From Parabacteroides acidifaciens (GTDB lineage: Bacteria; Bacteroidota; Bacteroidia; Bacteroidales; Tannerellaceae), in the NCBI RefSeq assembly GCF_003363715.1, contig NZ_QREV01000007.1, positions 1 through 61,413 of the forward strand: a DNA stretch of 61,413 nt. Reading direction: 5' to 3'. The position numbers and the translations under genes are program-made. Positions 18,440-25,917 of this stretch are shown piece after piece. A model generated the notes under the pieces. The model saw only the letters and a program-made list of their open reading frames with translations. It ran no database searches and was not told where the DNA came from. Position 1 is the first letter of the stretch; each line of letters opens with the position of its first letter.

Positions 18440-18815
18440 CCTTTTACGGACAATATATGTTAAGCCGCAACAAGTATTTTGCCAAAAAGTGTTAGACACT
18501 TTAAAACTATACAGAATACGTGCAAATTCTGCTAAATTTAACAATTCAAACACTCTTTCCTTCCAAAAATATCTGCCTGATCTGCTCGTCACAATTCTAC
18601 GCACCATTCCTTATTGCGGACCATGGTACGCAGATGACAATACATACATTTTTGTATCGAGAAATTACAATAACCCCCTTTTTCCCCATTTTTCTATTTC
18701 GACCAAAATCTTGAACCATTTTGAAGTGTCTCTTTTCTCGTTTTTAACCTTTCCGGCTGACACCGGACGGAACGGGCTGCCGAGTCCATCCCGAAAAACG
18801 TTCAATTTGATTGCA

Positions 18816-19171
18816 GGAAAGCATAAACGCTGGCAAAGTGATAAACCTTAACTCCCGGAGAATCGAATATTTGAAAATAAAACGGACGGCGTTCCAAATA
18901 TCCCAAGGAAATTTAGGGGCTTTTTTGCAGTGAAGACGGTCGTTTTTCAAAAGAAGACGGTCGTCATCGCCATTACGACCGTCCTCATGGGTGATGCACT
19001 CGGCACCTCGCGAAGATTAAGACGGTCGCAATGGCAAAGAGGACGGTCGCAATGGCGAAAAACTCCCGAAAAAGGAGAAAAAGGGCATTTTTGACGTCTG
19101 AAAAGTGGATTAACATTTGTTTAGTTTCGGCGGCCGTCCGAGTCGGAAAAATACGTTTTATACAATAAGCC
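18816..19171 (+). repeat. Dispersed ~355 bp palindrome-rich repeat, copy 2
   Basis: This is the only copy flanked by sequence on both sides in this window, so it defines the element ends: GGAAAGCATAAACGCTGG on the left and TACAATAAGCC on the right. It keeps the GACGGTCG half sites, the hairpin at 18955-18982 and the core GCACTCGGCACCTCGCGAAG. It differs from copy 1 by scattered substitutions and a diverged right arm. No reading frame is conserved. It lies between the hydrolase gene (3' end at 19203) and small-RNA cassette B. Confidence 0.82.
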
Positions 19172-19202
19172 TCCGAAAATCAGATATAGGAGAATTAAAT
19201 AT

Positions 19203-20666
19203 TTACTGATTCTCAGTTCTTTCCAAAAGCCGTGTAAAAACCAGACTGCCAAGTTGCCAATTCCCATTTTCTTTCACAAAAACTTCCGTTACCATGAAAG
19301 GAAAAGTCACTTCATTGCCTGCCACCATGGAGGTTAGATGAATGTTACTGTAAACAATGCCAATATTAGCAGTAAATTTCACCGAAACATCATGGATATC
19401 GGCATGTTTATAATGGATAAAACCACCTTTAATAGTTTCCAATTCAGCTTCTTTCCCCCAAGATCCGCCCATGTGGACAAACATGGCATTCTCATGGAAT
19501 AATGATTCCAGTTTATCCACATTCTTTTCGGACATCCATTGCCATTTAGCATTCGAAATATCAATCAGCTCCTGTTCAGTAGAAGAAAAGGCTTTCGCCA
19601 TGGTCTGAGTCTGCCCCACCGAAACATCAAGCCACTGTTCTAACAAATCGGCAAGCTGAGTATTGTTCAGGTCTTGCATCAAAAAATGGGTATTACCATA
19701 AATCCCGATCTTAGGCAACTCCACCAAAGTGGCATTCCCCCCATGCCGGTTGATAGCTTCTACAAATTTACGTCCCATCTGAAGACGTACACGCCAGTTC
19801 TCATCACCCAGTTTTTCCGAGGGTGTTTCAGGAATATAGTCTCCAAAATACATGACTATAGGGATTTGAGTCAGTTTCATAAACTGCTCCAGGGGTACAG
19901 GTATTCCCTGTACTCCACCGGTGAGTCCTTCAATCGGGGCAGGAACCTCACCTTCCGGGAATACATATCCGCCCGGCTCATACGCAACAACGCCCTTAAC
20001 CTTCTGATTTTGCATGGCGGCCATCCAACCGGGAAAGCCTCCTGCCGAATGTGTTACCAGGATGTTTTTACCTATTCGTTCCGTCAATGCATCGATCGCT
20101 GTCACATCTTGCCGGTGGTCACTCAGGTCTGGTGTCATTTCACGGAAGAATTGTGACAAGGATACGGAATCCGTAGGAAACTGTACGCCCTTGTTATAAT
20201 CGGGCCATACGCCTATACGCCATATATCGAACCAGAACATCTCGTCGGCAACCGGTTTTACCGTCGTTGTCGCAGAAGTTCTTCCGGCATGACCACGCCC
20301 GGGAAGATCCATCACATAAGTGCTGTAATGCTTGCGCAGCATCAAAGTGGAGAATCCGTCCCGTCCATCAGGAGTCATCTCCCAGCAAACACCGGAGCCG
20401 CCATAGCCATGAATAAAGACAAGCGGAAGCTTTTTGGGCTGCACGGGTATCTGGTAGTGGACAAAAGCATGGTCTGCCCGGTAGCTTTGCCCCTTCTCTT
20501 CTTGCGTTGCCCATCCGACAAACTTGGAGTTGTCATATTCACCTTCACGTTGAATCGTTTTTCCTGCCACAGAGAAATGGCCTTGTTTCTCTATCACAAC
20601 AGGTTCCTGAGCTGATACCATCGCGACAGTGACCGATAGCAATATTGTTTCAATACACTTTTTCAT
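19203..20666 (-). CDS. Secreted alpha/beta hydrolase fused to an NTF2/SnoaL-like domain
   Basis: The 487-residue protein has a signal peptide (VAMVSAQEP). Its alpha/beta-hydrolase domain (about 50-360) has oxyanion segment LVFIHGYGGSG, nucleophile elbow LVTHSAGGF and a late His in GNTHFLMQD. After a linker, a C-terminal domain (about 370-485) reads as an NTF2-like/DUF4440 cone fold (LIDISNAKWQWMSEKNVDKL, FHENAMFVHMGG, NGNWQLGSLVFTRL). The combination is unusual. The substrate is unknown; an ester or lactone is likely. It is 30 bp downstream of another fused hydrolase and is probably co-transcribed under the divergent AraC regulator. Confidence 0.8.
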   Translation of the reverse strand: MKKCIETILLSVTVAMVSAQEPVVIEKQGHFSVAGKTIQREGEYDNSKFVGWATQEEKGQSYRADHAFVHYQIPVQPKKLPLVFIHGYGGSGVCWEMTPDGRDGFSTLMLRKHYSTYVMDLPGRGHAGRTSATTTVKPVADEMFWFDIWRIGVWPDYNKGVQFPTDSVSLSQFFREMTPDLSDHRQDVTAIDALTERIGKNILVTHSAGGFPGWMAAMQNQKVKGVVAYEPGGYVFPEGEVPAPIEGLTGGVQGIPVPLEQFMKLTQIPIVMYFGDYIPETPSEKLGDENWRVRLQMGRKFVEAINRHGGNATLVELPKIGIYGNTHFLMQDLNNTQLADLLEQWLDVSVGQTQTMAKAFSSTEQELIDISNAKWQWMSEKNVDKLESLFHENAMFVHMGGSWGKEAELETIKGGFIHYKHADIHDVSVKFTANIGIVYSNIHLTSMVAGNEVTFPFMVTEVFVKENGNWQLGSLVFTRLLERTENQ

Positions 20667-20696
20667 ATTTCAGCTATATTTTATTTTTCAATCAGA

Positions 20697-22181
20697 TTAC
20701 TTAATAGATACACTCTGTCTGGCTGCCGCGAAATAGTCACTGTCTTTCACCGGATCAAGCCATTTGACCTCATTATTCTGCGGATTACACCTGATAGCAA
20801 TATGGGCAAACCAACTGTCGGGAGCTGCGCCATGCCAATGTTCGACATCCGATGCTATCTCAACCACATCACCCGGAAATAATCTACGAGCAGGCCGCCC
20901 CTTTTCCTGATAATAACCGATACCGGCCGTTGCTATCAGTATTTGTCCGCCGGAATGACTATGCCAACTGTTTCGGCAACCCGGCTCAAATGTCACATTC
21001 GCCATCGGAACATTCAGCCCTTTGTCCATACTGATCGAGGCAAGATAAGCTTGTCCGGTAAAGTTTTTGTTTTCAAGCAATTTCTCGCCCAGTGGAAACG
21101 GCTGTTCAAAAGTTCCTACCGTATGCTCCGCATAGAGCAATCTTTTAGCAAAAAATTCCACCAGTTTATTTACTGCCTGGTCTACGTATTCAGGGACATA
21201 GTAAGTCTGAATATGAGTCGCACCGGAAATAAGGAACAATTCTTTGTCCGCTGTTCCGGTTGCTCTATGGAAAGCCTCCTCAGTCATATAGTAGGTATCG
21301 GCCTTGCTACCTGCCAGCATAAGTAACGGCTGACCGATCAAATCGATATTAGAGGTAGCATCCCACGTCATCAGATCGAGCAGGCTGCTGACCGTATATC
21401 TGAAAGTGGAATTGGAATGAGCATGGGTTTTGCCATAATAGATAAACCCTTCGCGATACAAATCGAACGGCAGTTTTGCGATCTGTTCGTCTGTCAGTTT
21501 GGAATCTCCCGTATATTGCACTTCCCCGCCTGCCATTTCCCGCGCACGGGCATCTGTGGCTTGTTTCAACCTTTCCTGAATGGTTGAAACCTGGGAGCCC
21601 ATAAATCCGTCCCGCCTGACTTTACCGGAATTAAACATACTCAAAGTCGCTACAGCTTTCAAACGTTTATCCGATTGGGCAGCGCCCAAGGTATATCCGC
21701 CACCGCCGCATATGCCGAGAATACCGATCCGTTTCGCATCGACACCCGGATAATGGCTCATATAATCGACCATGCCGTGAATGTCTTCAATACGATTGGC
21801 CGGTTTGTCCACATTACGCGGCTCACCTCCGCTCGCTCCCTGATAAGAGGCATCCGCCACTAAAGTAATATATCCTTTCTCCGCCAGCCGCTGTGCATAA
21901 AGCCCGGCAACCTGTTCTTTCACTCCCCCGTTCGGATGTGCCACAACTATTGCCGCATATTTGTTTGCAGGATCATAACCGGCAGGCACATACACATTGG
22001 CTGCAATCTCTATGTCATGCAACCGGTAAGTAACAGGATGGATATTCACCCGGCCTTCGATATTTTCTTTGAGCGCATTTTCATAAACCAATCCGAAAGG
22101 ATTGTTCTGTGCCGGTAAAACAGCAAGACTTTGACTTAGTGTCATTATAAAAACTAATTTGAGGATTAAACATTTCTTCAT
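20697..22181 (-). CDS. Secreted dienelactone-hydrolase-like protein fused to a cupin domain
   Basis: The 494-residue protein has a signal peptide (LAVLPAQNN). A YcjY/dienelactone-hydrolase-like domain follows (about 45-350), with VVAHPNGGVKEQ, nucleophile region LGICGGGGYTLG (Cys in place of the usual Ser) and late His in SGATHIQTYY. The C-terminal cupin (about 375-490) has NSWHSHSGGQ, FPGDVVEIASDVEHWHG and HIAI, carrying the metal-binding His set and resembling cupins found with carboxymuconolactone decarboxylases. It may act on a lactone or aromatic-derived acid, but no substrate is proven. It is the first gene of a two-gene operon. Confidence 0.82.
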   Translation of the reverse strand: MKKCLILKLVFIMTLSQSLAVLPAQNNPFGLVYENALKENIEGRVNIHPVTYRLHDIEIAANVYVPAGYDPANKYAAIVVAHPNGGVKEQVAGLYAQRLAEKGYITLVADASYQGASGGEPRNVDKPANRIEDIHGMVDYMSHYPGVDAKRIGILGICGGGGYTLGAAQSDKRLKAVATLSMFNSGKVRRDGFMGSQVSTIQERLKQATDARAREMAGGEVQYTGDSKLTDEQIAKLPFDLYREGFIYYGKTHAHSNSTFRYTVSSLLDLMTWDATSNIDLIGQPLLMLAGSKADTYYMTEEAFHRATGTADKELFLISGATHIQTYYVPEYVDQAVNKLVEFFAKRLLYAEHTVGTFEQPFPLGEKLLENKNFTGQAYLASISMDKGLNVPMANVTFEPGCRNSWHSHSGGQILIATAGIGYYQEKGRPARRLFPGDVVEIASDVEHWHGAAPDSWFAHIAIRCNPQNNEVKWLDPVKDSDYFAAARQSVSIK

Positions 22182-22219
22182 AACCGATCCTTTTTATTTT
22201 GATGTTGATTTCAATAATG

Positions 22220-22251
22220 CAAATTTAAAGGGAGTGACAAAGCAGGACAAT
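22220..22251 (-). promoter_or_regulatory. Promoter of the fused-hydrolase operon
   Basis: On the minus strand, ATTG (22248-22251), a 20 bp spacer and TAAATTTG (22220-22227) fit the Bacteroidetes consensus. The leader would be about 30 nt. The operator-like array begins 10 bp upstream. Confidence 0.7.
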
Positions 22252-22260
22252 AGACAGATT

Positions 22261-22350
22261 ACGGATATGATAACACTATTCACTGATCGTACAAGGCTAT
22301 TTATCAACCGGCAAACACAAATCACTGATTCGCTAACCTTAATTACTGAT
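22261..22350. promoter_or_regulatory. 21-bp-phased ACTGAT operator array
   Basis: ACTGAT occurs at 22282, 22324 and 22345, and ACGGAT at 22261, all on a strict 21 bp grid; the slot at 22303 is degenerate. The array lies between two divergent promoters, directly upstream of the hydrolase -33 box. This is the expected layout for direct-repeat binding by the AraC-type protein encoded alongside. Confidence 0.6.
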
Positions 22351-22388
22351 TCTATGATATGCGTTAATTATTTACCATACAAAATCAT

Positions 22389-22396
22389 TACTTTTG
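22389..22396 (+). promoter_or_regulatory. -7 promoter element of the AraC-type regulator
   Basis: TACTTTTG lies 23 bp before the regulator ATG, giving a leader of about 18 nt. The -33 region is weak, as expected for an activated or lightly transcribed gene. Confidence 0.55.
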
Positions 22397-22419
22397 TAAC
22401 AAAGTAAACAATACGGGTC

Positions 22420-23319
22420 ATGGGAAGTATTATAAAGTTAGAGACTATTCAGGAATATAACTTGCTGTTGGGTGCGGAAACTTTGCATCCCCTTGTCAGC
22501 ATAACAGACTTTTCCAAACTGAAGTCAATCAAACATTGCCGGAAAAACTTCGGATTCTACTGTGTGATTTATAAAGAACTTACATGTGGGACATTACAAT
22601 ATGGCCGTAATAAATACGATTATCAGGACGGCACATTGATCTTCATCTCCCCAGGGCAGGTGGCAGGCATAGATGACGGAGGAGAAACGGTTAATCCTAA
22701 AGGGATCGCGCTGATGTTCCACCCGGATTTGCTATACGGAACTCCCCTTGCCCCCAGGATGAAAGATTATACATTTTTCTCATACGAATCTAACGAAGCC
22801 TTGCATATGTCCGAACGCGAACGCCATATCATCCTCAATTGTTTTAATGAGATCAAAGAAGAATTGGAACACGCGATCGACAAACATACAAAACAAATTA
22901 TAGCCTCAAACATAGAAACGCTGCTCAATCACTGTGTCCGTTTTTATGAACGCCAGTTTGTTACCCGTGAAATTGTCAACCGGGATTTACTCGGTAATTT
23001 TGAACAGATATTAAATTCCTATTATGCTTCGGAAAAGCCTCAAACGATCGGATTGCCGTCTGTCGGGTATTGTGCCGAACAAATGCACCTTTCGCCAAAC
23101 TACTTTGGAGACTTGATAAAAAAAGAAACCGGAAAGTCCGCACAGGAATACATTCAGTTGACTGTAATGGAGAAAGTGAAAGAGTTATTAGTCGAAAGCA
23201 ATAAAACGATCAGTGAAATCGCTTACGAACTCGGTTTTAAATACCCGCATCATTTGAGTAGAATATTTAAAAAGGTAGTCGGCACTACTCCTAATGAATA
23301 CCGGCTGCAAGCCGGATGA
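22420..23319 (+). CDS. AraC-family transcriptional regulator
   Basis: The 299-residue protein has an N-terminal cupin-like sensing domain (about 20-160, with YDYQDGTLIFISPGQ typical of the AraC cupin). The C-terminal AraC DNA-binding domain (about 200-299) has two helix-turn-helix motifs, the second in ISEIAYELGFKYPHHLSRIFKK, and the family ending GTTPNEYR. It is divergent from the fused-hydrolase operon, separated by 238 bp holding a phased operator array, so it likely activates that operon in response to a small molecule. The ligand is unknown. Confidence 0.9.
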   Translation: MGSIIKLETIQEYNLLLGAETLHPLVSITDFSKLKSIKHCRKNFGFYCVIYKELTCGTLQYGRNKYDYQDGTLIFISPGQVAGIDDGGETVNPKGIALMFHPDLLYGTPLAPRMKDYTFFSYESNEALHMSERERHIILNCFNEIKEELEHAIDKHTKQIIASNIETLLNHCVRFYERQFVTREIVNRDLLGNFEQILNSYYASEKPQTIGLPSVGYCAEQMHLSPNYFGDLIKKETGKSAQEYIQLTVMEKVKELLVESNKTISEIAYELGFKYPHHLSRIFKKVVGTTPNEYRLQAG

Positions 23320-23389
23320 GAAAATTCTTGAAAAAGCGAGCGAAGGAAACCGTATGAATAGTATTTGAGATACTAAAAAAAAGAGTATC

Positions 23390-23428
23390 TTTGGACAATT
23401 TTAAACTTACACTTTAAATTTGTCCAAA
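23390..23428 (+). repeat. Long hairpin overlapping the AAA_14 gene start
   Basis: TTTGGACAATTTTAAA (23390-23405) pairs with TTTAAATTTGTCCAAA (23413-23428) with a single mismatch around a 7 nt loop. The last base is the A of the ATG. The -7 box TATCTTTG (23386-23393) overlaps its 5' edge. A near-identical hairpin follows the gene at 24639-24687. It could mark an element boundary or limit translation. Confidence 0.8.
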
Positions 23429-24624
23429 TGCAGAGTAAAGAACTAATATACAGATCCTTGTCAGAAGAGATAAAGCGCTGTTTTGACTTCTTTCCGGTTA
23501 TAACCCTGACTGGCCCCCGGCAATCAGGAAAGACGACAATCTGCCGTGAACTGTACCCAGATCTGCCGTATGTAAATCTCGAAGAGATCGACACACTGAA
23601 CAGAATTAAAGAAGATCCACAAAGTTTTTTTGCCAATCATCCTAATGGTGCCATCATAGATGAAGCACACCATTATCCGGAAATCTTCTCCTACATCCAA
23701 GTCAATGTCGATGAAGATATCTATCAAGGAAAGATGGACCGAAAATTTATTGTGACGGGGAGTAGCAACTTTGCGCTATTGGAAAAAGTTACTCAGTCGA
23801 TGGCTGGACGTACTGCCGTCCTTACTTTGCTGCCACTGTCACAAAAGGAATTACAGCAGGCCGGAAAAAAAACAGATACAGATCGACTAATCTTAAATGG
23901 CGGCTATCCCGCCGTGTGGAAGAACGAAACTGCACGTGAGATAATCTATCGGAATTATTTCACAACCTATATCGAGCGGGACGTACGGAGCATAATCAAC
24001 ATAAAGGATCTGATGCCTTTTCAAACATTCATGCGGCTGTGTGCCGGAAGGATAGGGACAGAATTCAACGCATCGGCCCTGTCAGTGGCTGTCGGCGTGA
24101 GTGTGCCGACAATCAACAACTGGCTTAGTGTCCTGGCCGCATCCTATACCGTTTACCTGCTATCACCTTATCATGCCAATATAGGCAAAAGGCTTACTAA
24201 AACCCCGAAGCTTTATTTTTATGATACCGGCCTGGCTACTTTCCTACTGGGTATAGAGAATGAAGAACAATTAAAAACACACCCTTTGCGGGGAGAGCTG
24301 TTCGAAAACATGGTCGTTAACGAGATGATGAAAGAAGGGCTCAATAAAGGGAAAGAAGAACATCTGTATTTTTACCGTGATAAGACACAAAGGGAAATAG
24401 ATGTAATCCGGATGAAGGCTTTAGACCTCGAAGCATACGAGATAAAATCCGGGAAGAGTTATAATGGCGATTATTACAAACAGTTGAAGTTCTTCAAGGA
24501 TTTATTGGGTGATCAGGTGAAGCGGACAGCTGTTATCTATGATGGAGAAACAGACAATAGGGACTTGATAAACGGACTTTATAATTATCGGGACTTTAGT
24601 TTATATGATAATAAAACACTGTAA
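23428..24624 (+). CDS. AAA_14/DUF4143 ATP-binding protein
   Basis: The 398-residue protein has Walker A GPRQSGKTT near residue 29, Walker B AIIDEAHHYPE near 75 and the sensor-like FIVTGSSNFALL. This is the AAA_14 pattern of widespread archaeal and bacterial ATPases. The C-terminal DUF4143 region has the restriction-endonuclease-like block REIDVIRMKALDLEAYEIKSGKSY (D, E-x-K). These genes are common, variable in number between strains and mostly of unknown role. The gene stands alone, bracketed by two matching long hairpins, the first ending at its start codon. TTTG, 18 bp and TATCTTTG (23364-23393) form its promoter. Confidence 0.88.
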   Translation: MQSKELIYRSLSEEIKRCFDFFPVITLTGPRQSGKTTICRELYPDLPYVNLEEIDTLNRIKEDPQSFFANHPNGAIIDEAHHYPEIFSYIQVNVDEDIYQGKMDRKFIVTGSSNFALLEKVTQSMAGRTAVLTLLPLSQKELQQAGKKTDTDRLILNGGYPAVWKNETAREIIYRNYFTTYIERDVRSIINIKDLMPFQTFMRLCAGRIGTEFNASALSVAVGVSVPTINNWLSVLAASYTVYLLSPYHANIGKRLTKTPKLYFYDTGLATFLLGIENEEQLKTHPLRGELFENMVVNEMMKEGLNKGKEEHLYFYRDKTQREIDVIRMKALDLEAYEIKSGKSYNGDYYKQLKFFKDLLGDQVKRTAVIYDGETDNRDLINGLYNYRDFSLYDNKTL

Positions 24625-24638
24625 ATGTATATATTATG

Positions 24639-24687
24639 GCACTAATGGACAAATTTAAAGTTGCATTTTAAATTTGTCCATTAGTGC
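24639..24687. repeat. Perfect 21-bp-stem hairpin after the AAA_14 gene
   Basis: The arms 24639-24659 and 24667-24687 are exact reverse complements (they start GCACTAATGGAC and end GTCCATTAGTGC) around the 7 nt loop GTTGCAT. The inner TGGACAAATTTAAA arm matches the hairpin before the gene. It lacks the usual terminator T-run and appears paired with its partner as flanks of one unit. Confidence 0.85.
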
Positions 24688-24701
24688 ATACGGCGCAATC
24701 C

Positions 24702-25085
24702 TTACAAAACCAACTCCCTGAACAATGTCTCCAACGTCTGGTCCAGATCGTCGGAGAAACCCGGATGCGGGCGGGAGGTTTGGATGGAGGCGCTCCGAAC
24801 GGCTGTCAGCCAGCGGAAACGTTCCGGGATGTCGAGGGAGGCGATCGGGCCGCCGTCGTTGGCTCCGGAACAGATTCGATCGAAAACATGGAGGTTGGCG
24901 AACAATGCTTCACGGTCCAACTCGGAGGAAAAGAGGTTCAGCTTGTCCTCGTCCACCTTATAAAGCGCTTTGATATATTTCGCCCGCTTCGAGAACAGAA
25001 TGATTCCGACATTGAAAAACTCCTCCCGTTCCACCCGGGGAACCAGTCGGATCACGGCATATTCATATAAGTGTTTTCCTTGCAT
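24702..25085 (-). CDS. DUF3037 family protein
   Basis: The 127-residue protein opens LYEYAVIRLVPRVEREEFFNVGIILFS, the recognisable start of DUF3037, and has a mid-region DRICSGANDGGPIASL. The family is small and cytoplasmic and has no assigned activity that I know of. Its start overlaps the end of the HipA-like kinase gene by 23 bp, and the two families are repeatedly found as neighbours, so they probably act together. Confidence 0.85.
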   Translation of the reverse strand: MQGKHLYEYAVIRLVPRVEREEFFNVGIILFSKRAKYIKALYKVDEDKLNLFSSELDREALFANLHVFDRICSGANDGGPIASLDIPERFRWLTAVRSASIQTSRPHPGFSDDLDQTLETLFRELVL

Positions 25086-25845
25086 CCTGCGCTTCTTTTA
25101 CAAATGTTTCGGAATGGGCCAGTCTTTCACATAAGAACTGATAATAGACTTCTCTTATCTCATCCGGACTGCCGGGGCTATCGCTCCAATGCAACCAGTC
25201 ATCCGGGATCAGGGCGACGATCTCACGTATCTTCTCATCCGTCAGCAAGCGTTTCATGTCGGCATCCGCCTCTTCCAGCCGGGAGGCTTCGGGCAACAGG
25301 ACATGGTCTTTTATCTGCACGAAAGGGCTAACGGCATGTTTCTTCCAGTTCACCCACGAATAATGGAAATAGAGGGAAGCGCCGTGATCGATCAACCACA
25401 GTTCTTTGTGCCACATCAGCATATTAGTATTACGGAACGTACGGTCCACATTGGTCAGGAACGCATCCAGCCAGACAATACGGGAAGCCTGTTCCGCACC
25501 GACCTTTGTCACCACCGGATCAAACGTCAAAGCGCCCGACAAGAAATGCAGCCCTAAGTTCAGTCCGCGACTGCCTTGCAGCAAATCCTGTATCTCCTCG
25601 TCCCCTTCCGTACGGCCGAATGCCTCGTCCAGGTTCAGGAAAACCAGTTCGGGCACGCGGAAACCAAGCGCACGGGCCACCTCGCCGCCTATCAGTTCGG
25701 CAATCAGCGCTTTCGTCCCGTGACCGGCACCGCGAAACTTCACGACATATTTGAACTCATCGTCCGCTTCCGCCAGTGCCGGCAACGAGCCGCCTTCCCG
25801 AAGGGGCATGATATACCGGGTTACATTTGCTGTTCGTAATTCCAT
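25063..25845 (-). CDS. HipA-like kinase domain protein (HipA_2 type)
   Basis: The protein has about 260 residues from the ATG at 25845 (MELRTANVTRY); an in-frame start at 25905 would add 20 residues. Kinase-like elements are visible: VVKFRGAGHGTKALIAELIGGE as the nucleotide and Lys/Glu region, then LDAFLTNVDRTFRNTNML with Asp and Asn like the HipA catalytic loop. ELWLIDHGASLYFH is the equivalent of DFG. These suggest an active serine/threonine kinase fold. It lacks the HipA N-terminal domain, and no HipB antitoxin is adjacent. It overlaps the DUF3037 gene by 23 bp. The target is unknown. Confidence 0.78.
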   Translation of the reverse strand: MELRTANVTRYIMPLREGGSLPALAEADDEFKYVVKFRGAGHGTKALIAELIGGEVARALGFRVPELVFLNLDEAFGRTEGDEEIQDLLQGSRGLNLGLHFLSGALTFDPVVTKVGAEQASRIVWLDAFLTNVDRTFRNTNMLMWHKELWLIDHGASLYFHYSWVNWKKHAVSPFVQIKDHVLLPEASRLEEADADMKRLLTDEKIREIVALIPDDWLHWSDSPGSPDEIREVYYQFLCERLAHSETFVKEAQDARKTLI

Positions 25846-25917
25846 CGCATTCCATTTATTTCGGAGATAAAGATACAAGTTCTTTTTAAACAAACGAAAC
25901 GCCAAAAAGATTCAATT

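Noticed and set aside
18405-18851. 148-residue plus-strand reading frame.
   Set aside because: It spans cassette B, unannotated AT-rich spacer and the start of repeat copy 2. There is no family signature, signal or promoter, and it is not kept in copy C.
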